Shown here: positions 16,932 to 22,789 of the stretch, one piece after another
Layout of the letters: the number at the start of each line of letters is the position of its first letter
Numbering within the stretch: position 1 is the first letter of the stretch
NCBI GenBank assembly: GCA_035252015.1
Contig: DATFDP010000106.1
Coordinates: 1-22,898, forward strand
Direction of reading: 5' to 3'
DNA from: JAICWP01 sp035252015
GTDB taxonomy: Bacteria > Acidobacteriota > Terriglobia > Terriglobales > Acidobacteriaceae
DNA length: 22,898 bases
The notes under the pieces: generated by a model
Database searches by the model: none
Told to the model about the DNA's origin: nothing
What the model saw: only the letters and a program-made list of their open reading frames with translations
Program-made: the position numbers and the translations under genes

Positions 16932-16960
16932 ATTCTATGGATACAATATACTAGCGTCAA
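16932..16960 (-). promoter_or_regulatory. sigma70-type promoter of the Tat-protein/amidase/epimerase operon
   Basis: On the minus strand TTGACG (16955-16960) and TAGAAT (16932-16937) are separated by exactly 17 bases, five of six matches each. Transcription would begin near 16925, only about 7 bases before the ATG at 16918. The 17-base spacer is almost entirely filled by the candidate operator at 16939-16954. Confidence 0.7.
16939..16954 (+). promoter_or_regulatory. candidate GntR operator, site 1 (GGATACAATATACTAG)
   Basis: Matches site 2 upstream of gntR at 12 of the first 14 bases. It sits between the -35 and -10 of the minus-strand operon promoter and upstream of the divergent racemase-fold gene at 17002, so one bound repressor could control both directions. 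On the plus strand it contains TACAAT, a possible -10 for the divergent gene, with no clear -35. Confidence 0.5.
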
Positions 16961-17001
16961 CTCCGGACCCCTTACCGCTCTGCGCGGTAAAACAAACCTC
17001 T

Positions 17002-18069
17002 ATGCGCCTCTCCAATCTGATTACTGCTGTGGACCTGCACGCCTGCGGCGAGCCCGGAAGGGTCATCACCGGCGGCGTCCTCGACGTTCCCGGTCACACC
17101 ATGTTCGAAAAGAAGACGTGGCTTGAACAGCACGCCGACCATTTGCGCAAGCGCATGCTGCGCGAGCCGCGCGGCTATCCCGCTGCCAATTGCAATCTGC
17201 TGCTGCCCCCCAGCCATCCCCAGGCCGACGCCGGCTTCGTCATCATGGAGCAGGTGGAGTACCCGGGCATGTCCGGCTCCAATACCATCTGCGTCGTAAC
17301 TGCACTGGTCGAAACCGGCATGGTGGCCGCGCAGGAGCCGCGCACCACCTTTCGCCTCGATACTCCCGCCGGCCTGGTGCAGGTGGAAGCCGAAGTCCGC
17401 GGCGGCAAAGTGAAGAGTGTCACCTTTGAGAATGTGCCGGCTTTCGCCGTTCACCTCGACGCCACAGTAGAGGTTCCGCAGTTGGGCACGGTGACCGTAG
17501 ACGTGGCCTACGGGGGAATGTTTTACGTCATCGCCGATGCTCAGCCCTTCGGCCTTCGCCTTACCCCTGACGAAGGCCGCGACATTGTCCGTATTGGCGA
17601 GATGATCAAGGCGGCCGCCTGCCAGCAGCTGCCGGTGGAGCATCCCGAAAATCCCGGCATTCGCGGCATCACCATCGCCGAGCTGACGGCTCCGCCAACT
17701 CGCCGGGAAGCCGTCGCTAAAAATGCCGTGATTGTTTCCACTGGCCGGTTGGACTGGAACCGCCCCGCCACCTGGACTGGCGCTCTCGACCGCTCTCCCT
17801 GCGGCACCGGCACTTGCGCCCGCATGGCGGTGCTTCACGCCAAGGCCAAGCTGCCTCTCAACCAGCCCTTTCCTCACGAAGGCATTCTGGGAACAATTTT
17901 TACCGGCTGTTTAGTGCGGGAAACTCGCGTTGGCAAATATCCGGCCGTGGTGCCTACCTTGACAGGGAGCGCTTGGATCACCGGCTTTGCCCACTACGTC
18001 CTCGACCCCGACGACCCCTTCCCCGAAGGTTTCACCGTTGGCGACATCTGGGGTTCGACCGTAGATTAG
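17002..18069 (+). CDS. proline racemase-fold enzyme with Ser/Cys active site (hydroxyproline epimerase/dehydratase type)
   Basis: The start is ATG 17002; the open frame reaches back to 16927, but that would overlap the divergent promoter. The 355-residue product is longer than the Cys/Cys enzyme next door. The first catalytic position is Ser91 (YPGMSGSNTICVVTALVETG), while the second Cys is kept (Cys267, ALDRSPCGTGTCARM). The ends VDLHACGEPGRVITGGV and LDPDDPFPEGFTVGDIWG match the long subgroup of the superfamily. Known biochemistry: Cys/Cys members are racemases or epimerases, and Thr/Cys members dehydrate trans-3-hydroxy-L-proline. Ser/Cys members have been linked to 4-epimerase and/or 3-dehydratase activity. 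So 3-hydroxyproline dehydration or a related reaction is likely, not proline racemisation. It is transcribed divergently from the epimerase operon across an 83-base gap. No Shine-Dalgarno sequence is obvious. Confidence 0.85.
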   Translation: MRLSNLITAVDLHACGEPGRVITGGVLDVPGHTMFEKKTWLEQHADHLRKRMLREPRGYPAANCNLLLPPSHPQADAGFVIMEQVEYPGMSGSNTICVVTALVETGMVAAQEPRTTFRLDTPAGLVQVEAEVRGGKVKSVTFENVPAFAVHLDATVEVPQLGTVTVDVAYGGMFYVIADAQPFGLRLTPDEGRDIVRIGEMIKAAACQQLPVEHPENPGIRGITIAELTAPPTRREAVAKNAVIVSTGRLDWNRPATWTGALDRSPCGTGTCARMAVLHAKAKLPLNQPFPHEGILGTIFTGCLVRETRVGKYPAVVPTLTGSAWITGFAHYVLDPDDPFPEGFTVGDIWGSTVD

Positions 18070-18096
18070 AAGGAATCCTACGGAATTAGTTTCTGT

Positions 18097-18181
18097 AATC
18101 CTGAGCGAGCGCGAGTTGAGCTATGGGAAGCGAGCGCGAATCGGAAGAGCCTGCCTGAGCTTGCCGAAGCGACCTTGCGTT
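18097..18181 (+). repeat. degenerate dispersed repeat, copy A (ATCCTGAGCGAG...GCCGAAGCGACC)
   Basis: It lies between the convergent ends of the racemase-fold and exbD genes. It starts AATCCTGAGCGAG and ends CCTGAGCTTGCCGAAGCGACC, paralleling copy B at 18769. Inside, AGCGAGCGCGA occurs twice (18104-18114 and 18129-18139). I read it as a non-coding dispersed repeat of the kind common in Acidobacteria intergenic DNA. Confidence 0.5.
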
Positions 18182-18199
18182 TGCTGGCTCACTGCACGC

Positions 18200-18637
18200 T
18201 TACCCGCTGTTCCCGATTTTCCCCGTGATGAGCCCCACCTTGTCCACGCCCGCGTTATGCGCTTCGTCGATTACCGTGGCTACATCTTGCCAGGGAATGC
18301 TGTTGTCCGCTTTCACGAACATCACCTTCTGGGCGCGGGTCTTATAGATGTCTACCAGCCGGGTGGGCAGATCCTGCCAGCTCACGCTCTGCTGGTTAAT
18401 ATCCAGCTGCACCGGCTGTCCTTTGCTCCCGGGCAGTACCTCCAGAACTACCGAGCGGTTATTATGTTGTGGCTTGGCCGTCTTTGGCGGCGGTTGCGGA
18501 ATCAGTGCCTTCTCTCCTTTGGGCGCAATGGGCGTAATGATCATAAAAATCACCAGCAAAGTCAGCAGCACATCTATCAGTGGAGTGACATTCATTTCTG
18601 CCGCTCTGCCGCCCTGCGAACTCGTGGTCATCGCCAT
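18200..18637 (-). CDS. exbD: ExbD/TolR family biopolymer transport protein, stand-alone
   Basis: From ATG 18635-18637 the product has 145 residues, the usual ExbD/TolR length. A strong AAGGAGG lies upstream, 11 bases from this ATG. A TTG two codons earlier (18643) has the more standard 5-base spacing and could be the real start. The N-terminus carries EMNVTPLIDVLLTLLVIFMI, the single transmembrane helix with the conserved proton-path Asp (Asp22). The rest is the periplasmic domain (VVLEVLPGS, VQLDINQQSVSWQDLPTRL, VMFVKADNSIPWQDVATVID). ExbD works with ExbB, and here possibly with TonB, to energise outer-membrane receptors such as the one at the start of the window. No exbB or tonB is adjacent, so its partner must be elsewhere. 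An 8-bp hairpin sits in its leader. Confidence 0.9.
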   Translation of the reverse strand: MAMTTSSQGGRAAEMNVTPLIDVLLTLLVIFMIITPIAPKGEKALIPQPPPKTAKPQHNNRSVVLEVLPGSKGQPVQLDINQQSVSWQDLPTRLVDIYKTRAQKVMFVKADNSIPWQDVATVIDEAHNAGVDKVGLITGKIGNSG

Positions 18638-18663
18638 CGGCAAACACCCTCCTTCGGCCGATT

Positions 18664-18686
18664 ACGCCGTGCTTCTCTCACGGCGT
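18664..18686 (-). promoter_or_regulatory. hairpin in the exbD leader
   Basis: ACGCCGTG and CACGGCGT form a perfect 8-bp stem with a 7-base loop, ending about 9 bases upstream of the AAGGAGG of exbD. It could affect mRNA stability or ribosome access, or be an operator. Nothing identifies a ligand. Confidence 0.35.
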
Positions 18687-18768
18687 GTTCACTTCCTAAA
18701 AACATAGACGCCGTCTAAACGCCGCGGGTTCCCTCCCATTCTGCTGTCGGGCAGCTGCTCTTTAATAT

Positions 18769-18856
18769 TCATCTTGAGCGAAGATTCGCTTGCGAATCAG
18801 CCGGAGGAGACGAGCGGCTTGCCCTGAGCTGTCGAAGGGACCCCGCGTTCGCTTGC
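18769..18856 (+). repeat. degenerate dispersed repeat, copy B (ATCTTGAGCGAAG...GTCGAAGGGACCCCGCG)
   Basis: It begins CATCTTGAGCGAAG, contains a near-perfect palindrome GATTCGC-tt-GCGAATC (18783-18798), and ends CCCTGAGCTGTCGAAGGGACC. The ends match the same consensus as copies A and C. It fills part of the 460-base gap between exbD and the tlpA-like gene, in which I see no gene. Confidence 0.55.
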
Positions 18857-19040
18857 ACTCTCAATAACGCGCCCGGAAATTCGAGGCAAGATCCCGATTG
18901 CCGATCACCCTCGGCGCGCAAGTCGCAGGATCCCACGCAACCTGTCAGGACCTTACGCCGGAGGCGAAAAGGAAGTTCTCGTATAAACCTTAAGCACTGA
19001 GAAAGGAAGGAAATGATCCTGCCCAAAACTGTTATTGGGC

Positions 19041-19082
19041 TGAGTGCTGAATGTTGAGTGCTGAATGCTGTCTGCTGACGCC
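19041..19082. repeat. short tandem repeat, 14-bp unit TGAGTGCTGAATGY
   Basis: Two nearly identical units (19041-19054 and 19055-19068) are followed by a degenerate third (19069-19082). A GCCCAA...TTGGGC inverted repeat (19021-19040) adjoins them. They end 16 bases from the 3' end of the tlpA-like gene. Confidence 0.6.
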
Positions 19083-19098
19083 GAATCCGAGAGTGCGA

Positions 19099-19647
19099 TC
19101 ACATTCCCGGCGTTGCCCCCGGCCGCGACAGCAACTCCCTAATTTCGGATTCGAACACGGAAGCGTCGGTCTCACCCACGTGCCGCGCATAGATACGCCC
19201 GTCGCGTCCGATGAGCAAACTCACCGGTAGCCCCAGCACGCCCCCAAACCGCTCCGCCAGCTTGGCGTTGCCCATGGCCACCGGATAGTTCATCCGGTAC
19301 TCTCCGTAAAACTCGCGCACTAGACGAGGTCCATCGTCCATGGAAATCCCCACCACCCGAAAACCCTGGTCGCGGTATTTGTTCTGCAGCTGAACAAAGT
19401 GCGGGATCTCCGCTCGGCACGGGTTGCACCAGGTGGCCCAGAAGTCCACCAGCACTACATCGCCTTTGTAGCTGGCCAGATCCAGCTTCTGGCCGTTCAA
19501 GTCGGTAAGAGTCACCTGCGGAGCCGGCATGTGCTGCCCGGAGTTAACCCCGAAGCTCGGCAAGTCGCTGATTTTCCGGGTGCCGAAATATAGGCTCGCG
19601 GCTATCACCACCGCTGCGCCAATGATGAAAGGAAGTTTGCTGTTCAA
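19099..19647 (-). CDS. TlpA-type membrane-anchored thioredoxin-like protein
   Basis: A 182-residue protein starting at TTG 19645-19647, with GGCGG just upstream. Residues 5-22 (LPFIIGAAVVIAASLYFG) are an uncleaved membrane anchor, and the thioredoxin/AhpC-TSA-like domain faces the periplasm. The redox motif is WATWCNPCRAEIP (Cys74, Cys77). Other family signs are VVLVDFWAT before it, FRVVGISMDD, and GVLGLPVSLLIGRDGRIYARHVG, where the loop Pro faces the active site. TlpA-like proteins keep cysteines reduced outside the cytoplasm, for example for cytochrome or copper-site maturation. It lies 28 bases downstream of the rhodanese-like gene on the same strand and is probably co-transcribed with it, suggesting a shared thiol or sulfur role. 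Confidence 0.9.
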   Translation of the reverse strand: MNSKLPFIIGAAVVIAASLYFGTRKISDLPSFGVNSGQHMPAPQVTLTDLNGQKLDLASYKGDVVLVDFWATWCNPCRAEIPHFVQLQNKYRDQGFRVVGISMDDGPRLVREFYGEYRMNYPVAMGNAKLAERFGGVLGLPVSLLIGRDGRIYARHVGETDASVFESEIRELLSRPGATPGM

Positions 19648-19675
19648 GATACCGCCTGCCCGGCCTTGATGAATT

Positions 19676-20161
19676 CTATTGTCCTTTGCTTACTGGGTAT
19701 CCCCTATCCACCCAGTCTGCCCCAAAATTGCTTTCAATGTAGAGCACTCTCACGTTCCGAAAGCCCATAGACTGCAGTTCCTTGTACGCCGGCTGGACAT
19801 TCGGGCAATGGCTCCAAGGGCAACACCCGCAGTAGAGCACAATGAAGCGGCTCTGGGGCAGTCCCCGCACCTGCCGGTGCAACTCCCTTAAACCCTCCGC
19901 GCTGGACGCTGCGCCCACGTATTCTGAACCTGGAATGTGCGCCTGCTCATACATGGTGCGAAAACCCACCTGGATGATGAGCGGCCGCCCTTTCGCCGGC
20001 CCTTGCAAAATTTTGTTTAGCTCAGCTGGCTGAATCAGTTGCGGCCCTCCTGCGGCGCAAAGCGGAGCCGCAAAGGCTACCGTCAGAAGGAAAGGAAATG
20101 CGAGATTCTTGGCCCCAAGAAGGCGGAAATACCCGTTTTTCATGCTGGATGACCTGAACAT
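19676..20161 (-). CDS. secreted rhodanese-like protein with a Cys-rich active loop
   Basis: 161 residues from ATG 20159-20161; an ATG six codons later (20143) is an equally good start. Residues 20-37 form an export signal (LAFPFLLTVAFAAPLCAA). The rhodanese domain shows IQPAELNKIL, then LIIQVGFRTMYEQAHIPGSE, in which the usual DVR is replaced by QVGFR, and the active loop VLYCGCCPWSHCPN (Cys111, 113, 114, 119). Classical rhodaneses carry one Cys in a six-residue loop, so four cysteines here suggest a redox or metal-binding role in addition to, or instead of, sulfur transfer. The extended YCGCCPW..CPN loop is something I recall from Acidobacteria. The domain is followed by an AYKELQSMGFRNVRVL helix-strand. 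Its partner is the downstream TlpA-like gene. Confidence 0.82.
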   Translation of the reverse strand: MFRSSSMKNGYFRLLGAKNLAFPFLLTVAFAAPLCAAGGPQLIQPAELNKILQGPAKGRPLIIQVGFRTMYEQAHIPGSEYVGAASSAEGLRELHRQVRGLPQSRFIVLYCGCCPWSHCPNVQPAYKELQSMGFRNVRVLYIESNFGADWVDRGYPVSKGQ

Positions 20162-20296
20162 TATCTCGCGTCGTTCTCTCCCGGAGCAATTTCCAGGATG
20201 GAGCCGGTGCGACTTTCGCCCCGGCTTCGCCGTATCTTCGCTAGCGCTTCGCCCCGAAACAGAAGCCTAAAATCACGTTTTTGGGGAAATTGCCTT

Positions 20297-21592
20297 TCAG
20301 CTCACCAGGTCCAGAAACTTGTACCAGGCCCCGGCAAAGGGCAAAAACCAGGGTTTTCCGTTGTAGAGACCGAGCGGCGCCTTCGGGAACTCTATGTCAG
20401 TAAAGGGGTTCTGCTCCCGGTTGCCGCAAATCATTTCCGCCACTCTGGTGCCCAGGTATGTCGCCATAGCGACGCCATGTCCCGCGTATCCAACAGCATA
20501 GTAGAGGCCATCCATTTGGCCCGCGTGAGGCATTATGTCGAAGGCGAAATCCAGGGTGCCGCCCCAGGCGTAAGCCACTTTGGCGTCACGCAGTTGGGGG
20601 TAAACGCTAATCATGCCGCGGCGCAGGATTTCGGCGCTGCGGCGAATGGTGTTTCCCGTTTCTGGGAAGAAGGCGGCACGGCCCCCGAAGAGCATGCGGT
20701 TATCGGACGTAAGTCTGTAGTAGTAAAGGTAGTTCTTGGAATCAAAGATCATCCGATTCTGGGGGCTGAGCTCGTGCGCCAACGTTTCCGAGAGTGGTTC
20801 GGTAGCTATGATGAACGAACCAATGGGGATAATCCGTTTATTGAGTCCCGGGGTAGCGGAGCCGGTGTAACCGCTGGTGCCGACGAAGACATCCCGCGCC
20901 CATATGCGGCCACGCGGGGTGGTGAGTTGAAATCCGCCGCTACCGTTGCGGGAGGCGGGTTCGATGGTGCTGACGCGAGCATGGTCGAAAAGCTGCGCAC
21001 CTGCTTGCTTTGCAGCGTGAGCGAGGCCGGCCACGTAGCGAGCCGGGTTGAGTCCGGCGCTGGCTTCGTCCACCAGGCCGCCATGGTAAATGTTGGAGCC
21101 GATTTCGCTGCGCAGCTCGCTGCGCGGAACCACCTGAAGATGATGGTTGAAGTCGCGGGCGATGATTTCTGCGGAGCGGCGGAAGGAGGCGAAATGCGCT
21201 GGTTTGCAAGCAACTTCCAGGTGGCCGCAGCGGACGAAGTCGCAGGCAATCTGCTCTTCTTTCACGATCTGCTCGACGCAATCAATGGAGGCGAGCGAGG
21301 CGGCGTACATGCGCCGCGTAGTTTCCAGGCCGTAACGTAGGAGCAGCTTGCGTATGCCCACCTTCATGCCGGTGAGCACCATGCCGCCATTGCGCGAGCT
21401 GGCACCCCAGCACAGAGATTCGGCTTCGAGGACCGCGACCTTTGCGCCGCGGCGGGCCAGGGTGCGGGCGGCTGAAAGGCCGGAAAAGCCGGAGCCGATG
21501 AGGGCGACGTCTACCTTTTCGGGCAGAAGCGCGGAGTTTCCCTCCGGCATGGCGACGGTGTCCCACCAGAAGACTCGTTCCTTGTAGTTCAT
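20297..21592 (-). CDS. FAD-dependent amino-acid/amine oxidoreductase (DadA/PuuB-like)
   Basis: I start at ATG 21590-21592 (MNYKERVFWWDTV), the usual beginning of this family, giving 431 residues. The frame is open further upstream, but that part is unlike protein. FAD binding is shown by VDVALIGSGFSGLSAARTLA (GxGxxG at 33-38), the acidic end of strand 2 at Glu57 (AVLEAE), WGASSRNGGMVLTG, and the C-terminal GYAGHGVAMATYLGTRVAEM. DAO-fold enzymes of this type oxidise secondary or primary amino groups of D-amino acids, glycine derivatives or gamma-glutamylputrescine, passing electrons to oxygen or quinone. A D-hydroxyproline dehydrogenase role would complement the epimerase 5 kb away, but three unrelated genes lie between, so this is only a possibility. 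No adjacent aminotransferase or puu gene is present. Confidence 0.85.
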   Translation of the reverse strand: MNYKERVFWWDTVAMPEGNSALLPEKVDVALIGSGFSGLSAARTLARRGAKVAVLEAESLCWGASSRNGGMVLTGMKVGIRKLLLRYGLETTRRMYAASLASIDCVEQIVKEEQIACDFVRCGHLEVACKPAHFASFRRSAEIIARDFNHHLQVVPRSELRSEIGSNIYHGGLVDEASAGLNPARYVAGLAHAAKQAGAQLFDHARVSTIEPASRNGSGGFQLTTPRGRIWARDVFVGTSGYTGSATPGLNKRIIPIGSFIIATEPLSETLAHELSPQNRMIFDSKNYLYYYRLTSDNRMLFGGRAAFFPETGNTIRRSAEILRRGMISVYPQLRDAKVAYAWGGTLDFAFDIMPHAGQMDGLYYAVGYAGHGVAMATYLGTRVAEMICGNREQNPFTDIEFPKAPLGLYNGKPWFLPFAGAWYKFLDLVS

Positions 21593-21701
21593 GAGCGGAT
21601 GAATACGAGGAGATAGTAAATAGCGTGGCGCGAGGGAGCAACGAGATTTGTGAGTGAGCAATTTGAAATTATGAGTGGGCCAGGGCAGCAAAAAGAGATA
21701 T

Positions 21702-21760
21702 GCGCACTGCTGGTGCGCGTGTGAACTGCCCCACTCAAGCCAAAAGCGGGCTTGAGTGGG
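21702..21760. repeat. two adjacent REP-like hairpins
   Basis: GCGCAC-tgctg-GTGCGC (21702-21718) is followed by a perfect 12-bp stem, CCCACTCAAGCC / GGCTTGAGTGGG, with a 7-base loop (21730-21760). They lie between two divergent genes, so they do not terminate either. The second resembles extragenic palindromes ending in GTGGGCCACCC that I recall as repetitive in Acidobacteria. The remaining bases at 21593-21790 hold no gene. Confidence 0.6.
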
Positions 21761-21790
21761 CCACCCGCGCTGGAGCCGGGTATTTGTCGG

Positions 21791-21819
21791 TTGACACCCT
21801 AAAAAAACAGGGTTATGTT
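21791..21819 (+). promoter_or_regulatory. strong sigma70-type promoter of the Sel1-repeat gene
   Basis: A perfect -35 TTGACA (21791-21796), a 17-base spacer and -10 TATGTT (21814-21819). Transcription would begin near 21826, leaving a leader of about 59 bases. ACCCT-N8-AGGGT (21796-21813) forms an inverted repeat inside the promoter and could be an operator. Confidence 0.72.
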
Positions 21820-21884
21820 GCGCGCACTCGAACTTCCGCAAGACAACCGGCAGGACTGGCAGGGTCCGCAGGCGGAGGTGGGAT

Positions 21885-22769
21885 GTGCGCTCGTTGATGG
21901 TAATGATGTCGCTGCTGCTGACGGCAGCGATAGGGCTGAAAGCGGCAGAGAAGGCGCCTGCCTCCTTTGATTCCTCACAAGTAGAAAACTACAGCGGCCA
22001 AGCGAAACGGCTGTTGAAGCGGGCGCGCGCGGGCGATGCGAACGCGCAATTTCAACTGGGGCTGGCGCTGGAGCAGGGCGACGGGGTAAAGCAGGATTAC
22101 AGGCTGGCCCGCGAGTGGTATGAGAAGGCGGCGAAGGGGGGCGATCCGGCGGCGCAGAACAACCTGGGAGCGCTGCTGGCCAAAGGGCTGGGAGGCGGGC
22201 AGGATGCCGCAGGCGCGGTGGGCTGGTATCTGCGGGCAGCGGTGAACGGGCTGGCAGCGGCGCAAAATAATCTGGGCTACATGTATTCCACAGGCCAGGG
22301 AACGAATGTGGATGTGGCGGAGGCGGTGCGCTGGTACGGCAAGGCGGCGGCGCAGCATTTTCCGGCCGCGGAGGCGAACCTGGCCCACCTTTACAGCAGC
22401 GGGCGGGGAGTGGCGCAGGACGAAGCGCGGGCGGCGGAACTCTACCGGCAGGCGGCGGATGAGGGATATCTTCCGGCGGAGATAGATGTGGCGAGCATGT
22501 ACGCGCAAGGAAGAGGGGTGGCGCGTGACCTGGGGGCAGCGGCGCGCTGGCTGCGGCGGGCGGCGGAACACGGCTCGGCCACGGCACAAAACAATTTGGG
22601 ATTCGCCTATGAGCATGGCCTGGGAGTGTTGCGGGACAGGGCCACGTCGTTGTTCTGGTATCGGAAGGCGGCAGCGCAAGGGCTGGCAGAAGCGCAGAAG
22701 AACGTGATGGTGCTGGAAGGTTTAGAAGGCAAGACGTCCCAGGTGAGCAACGACCAGAGCTTCCGGTAA
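21885..22769 (+). CDS. exported Sel1-like repeat (SLR) protein
   Basis: The start is GTG 21885, with GGAGGTG ending four bases upstream. The 294-residue protein opens with a signal peptide (LMVMMSLLLTAAIGLKAA). Six consecutive 36-residue Sel1 repeats follow, for example ANAQFQLGLALEQGDGVKQD, then YRLAREWYEKAAKGGD; later ones contain AAQNNLGYMYSTGQG, AEANLAHLYSSGRGV and TAQNNLGFAYEHGLGV. A truncated seventh (LAEAQKNVMVLEG) and a polar tail end the protein. Sel1 repeats are TPR-like helix pairs that form solenoid scaffolds for protein-protein contacts. Periplasmic bacterial SLR proteins often assist cell-envelope or secretion complexes. No enzymatic domain is present, and the partner is unknown. 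Composition is distinctly GC-rich and repetitive from the repeats themselves. Confidence 0.9.
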   Translation: MRSLMVMMSLLLTAAIGLKAAEKAPASFDSSQVENYSGQAKRLLKRARAGDANAQFQLGLALEQGDGVKQDYRLAREWYEKAAKGGDPAAQNNLGALLAKGLGGGQDAAGAVGWYLRAAVNGLAAAQNNLGYMYSTGQGTNVDVAEAVRWYGKAAAQHFPAAEANLAHLYSSGRGVAQDEARAAELYRQAADEGYLPAEIDVASMYAQGRGVARDLGAAARWLRRAAEHGSATAQNNLGFAYEHGLGVLRDRATSLFWYRKAAAQGLAEAQKNVMVLEGLEGKTSQVSNDQSFR

Positions 22770-22789
22770 CCCGAGATCACAGGAGTGTT

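Noticed and set aside
16972..17877. Minus-strand open frame of 301 codons opposite the Ser/Cys racemase-fold gene
   Set aside because: Antisense shadow. It would also run against the mapped start and motifs of the real gene.
18769..19026. Minus-strand 85-codon frame upstream of exbD
   Set aside because: It lies across the dispersed repeat copy B and is a by-product of it.
21799..22587. Minus-strand frame of 262 codons opposite the Sel1 gene
   Set aside because: Extremely Pro/Ser/Ala-rich, mirroring the repeated GC-rich Sel1 codons.
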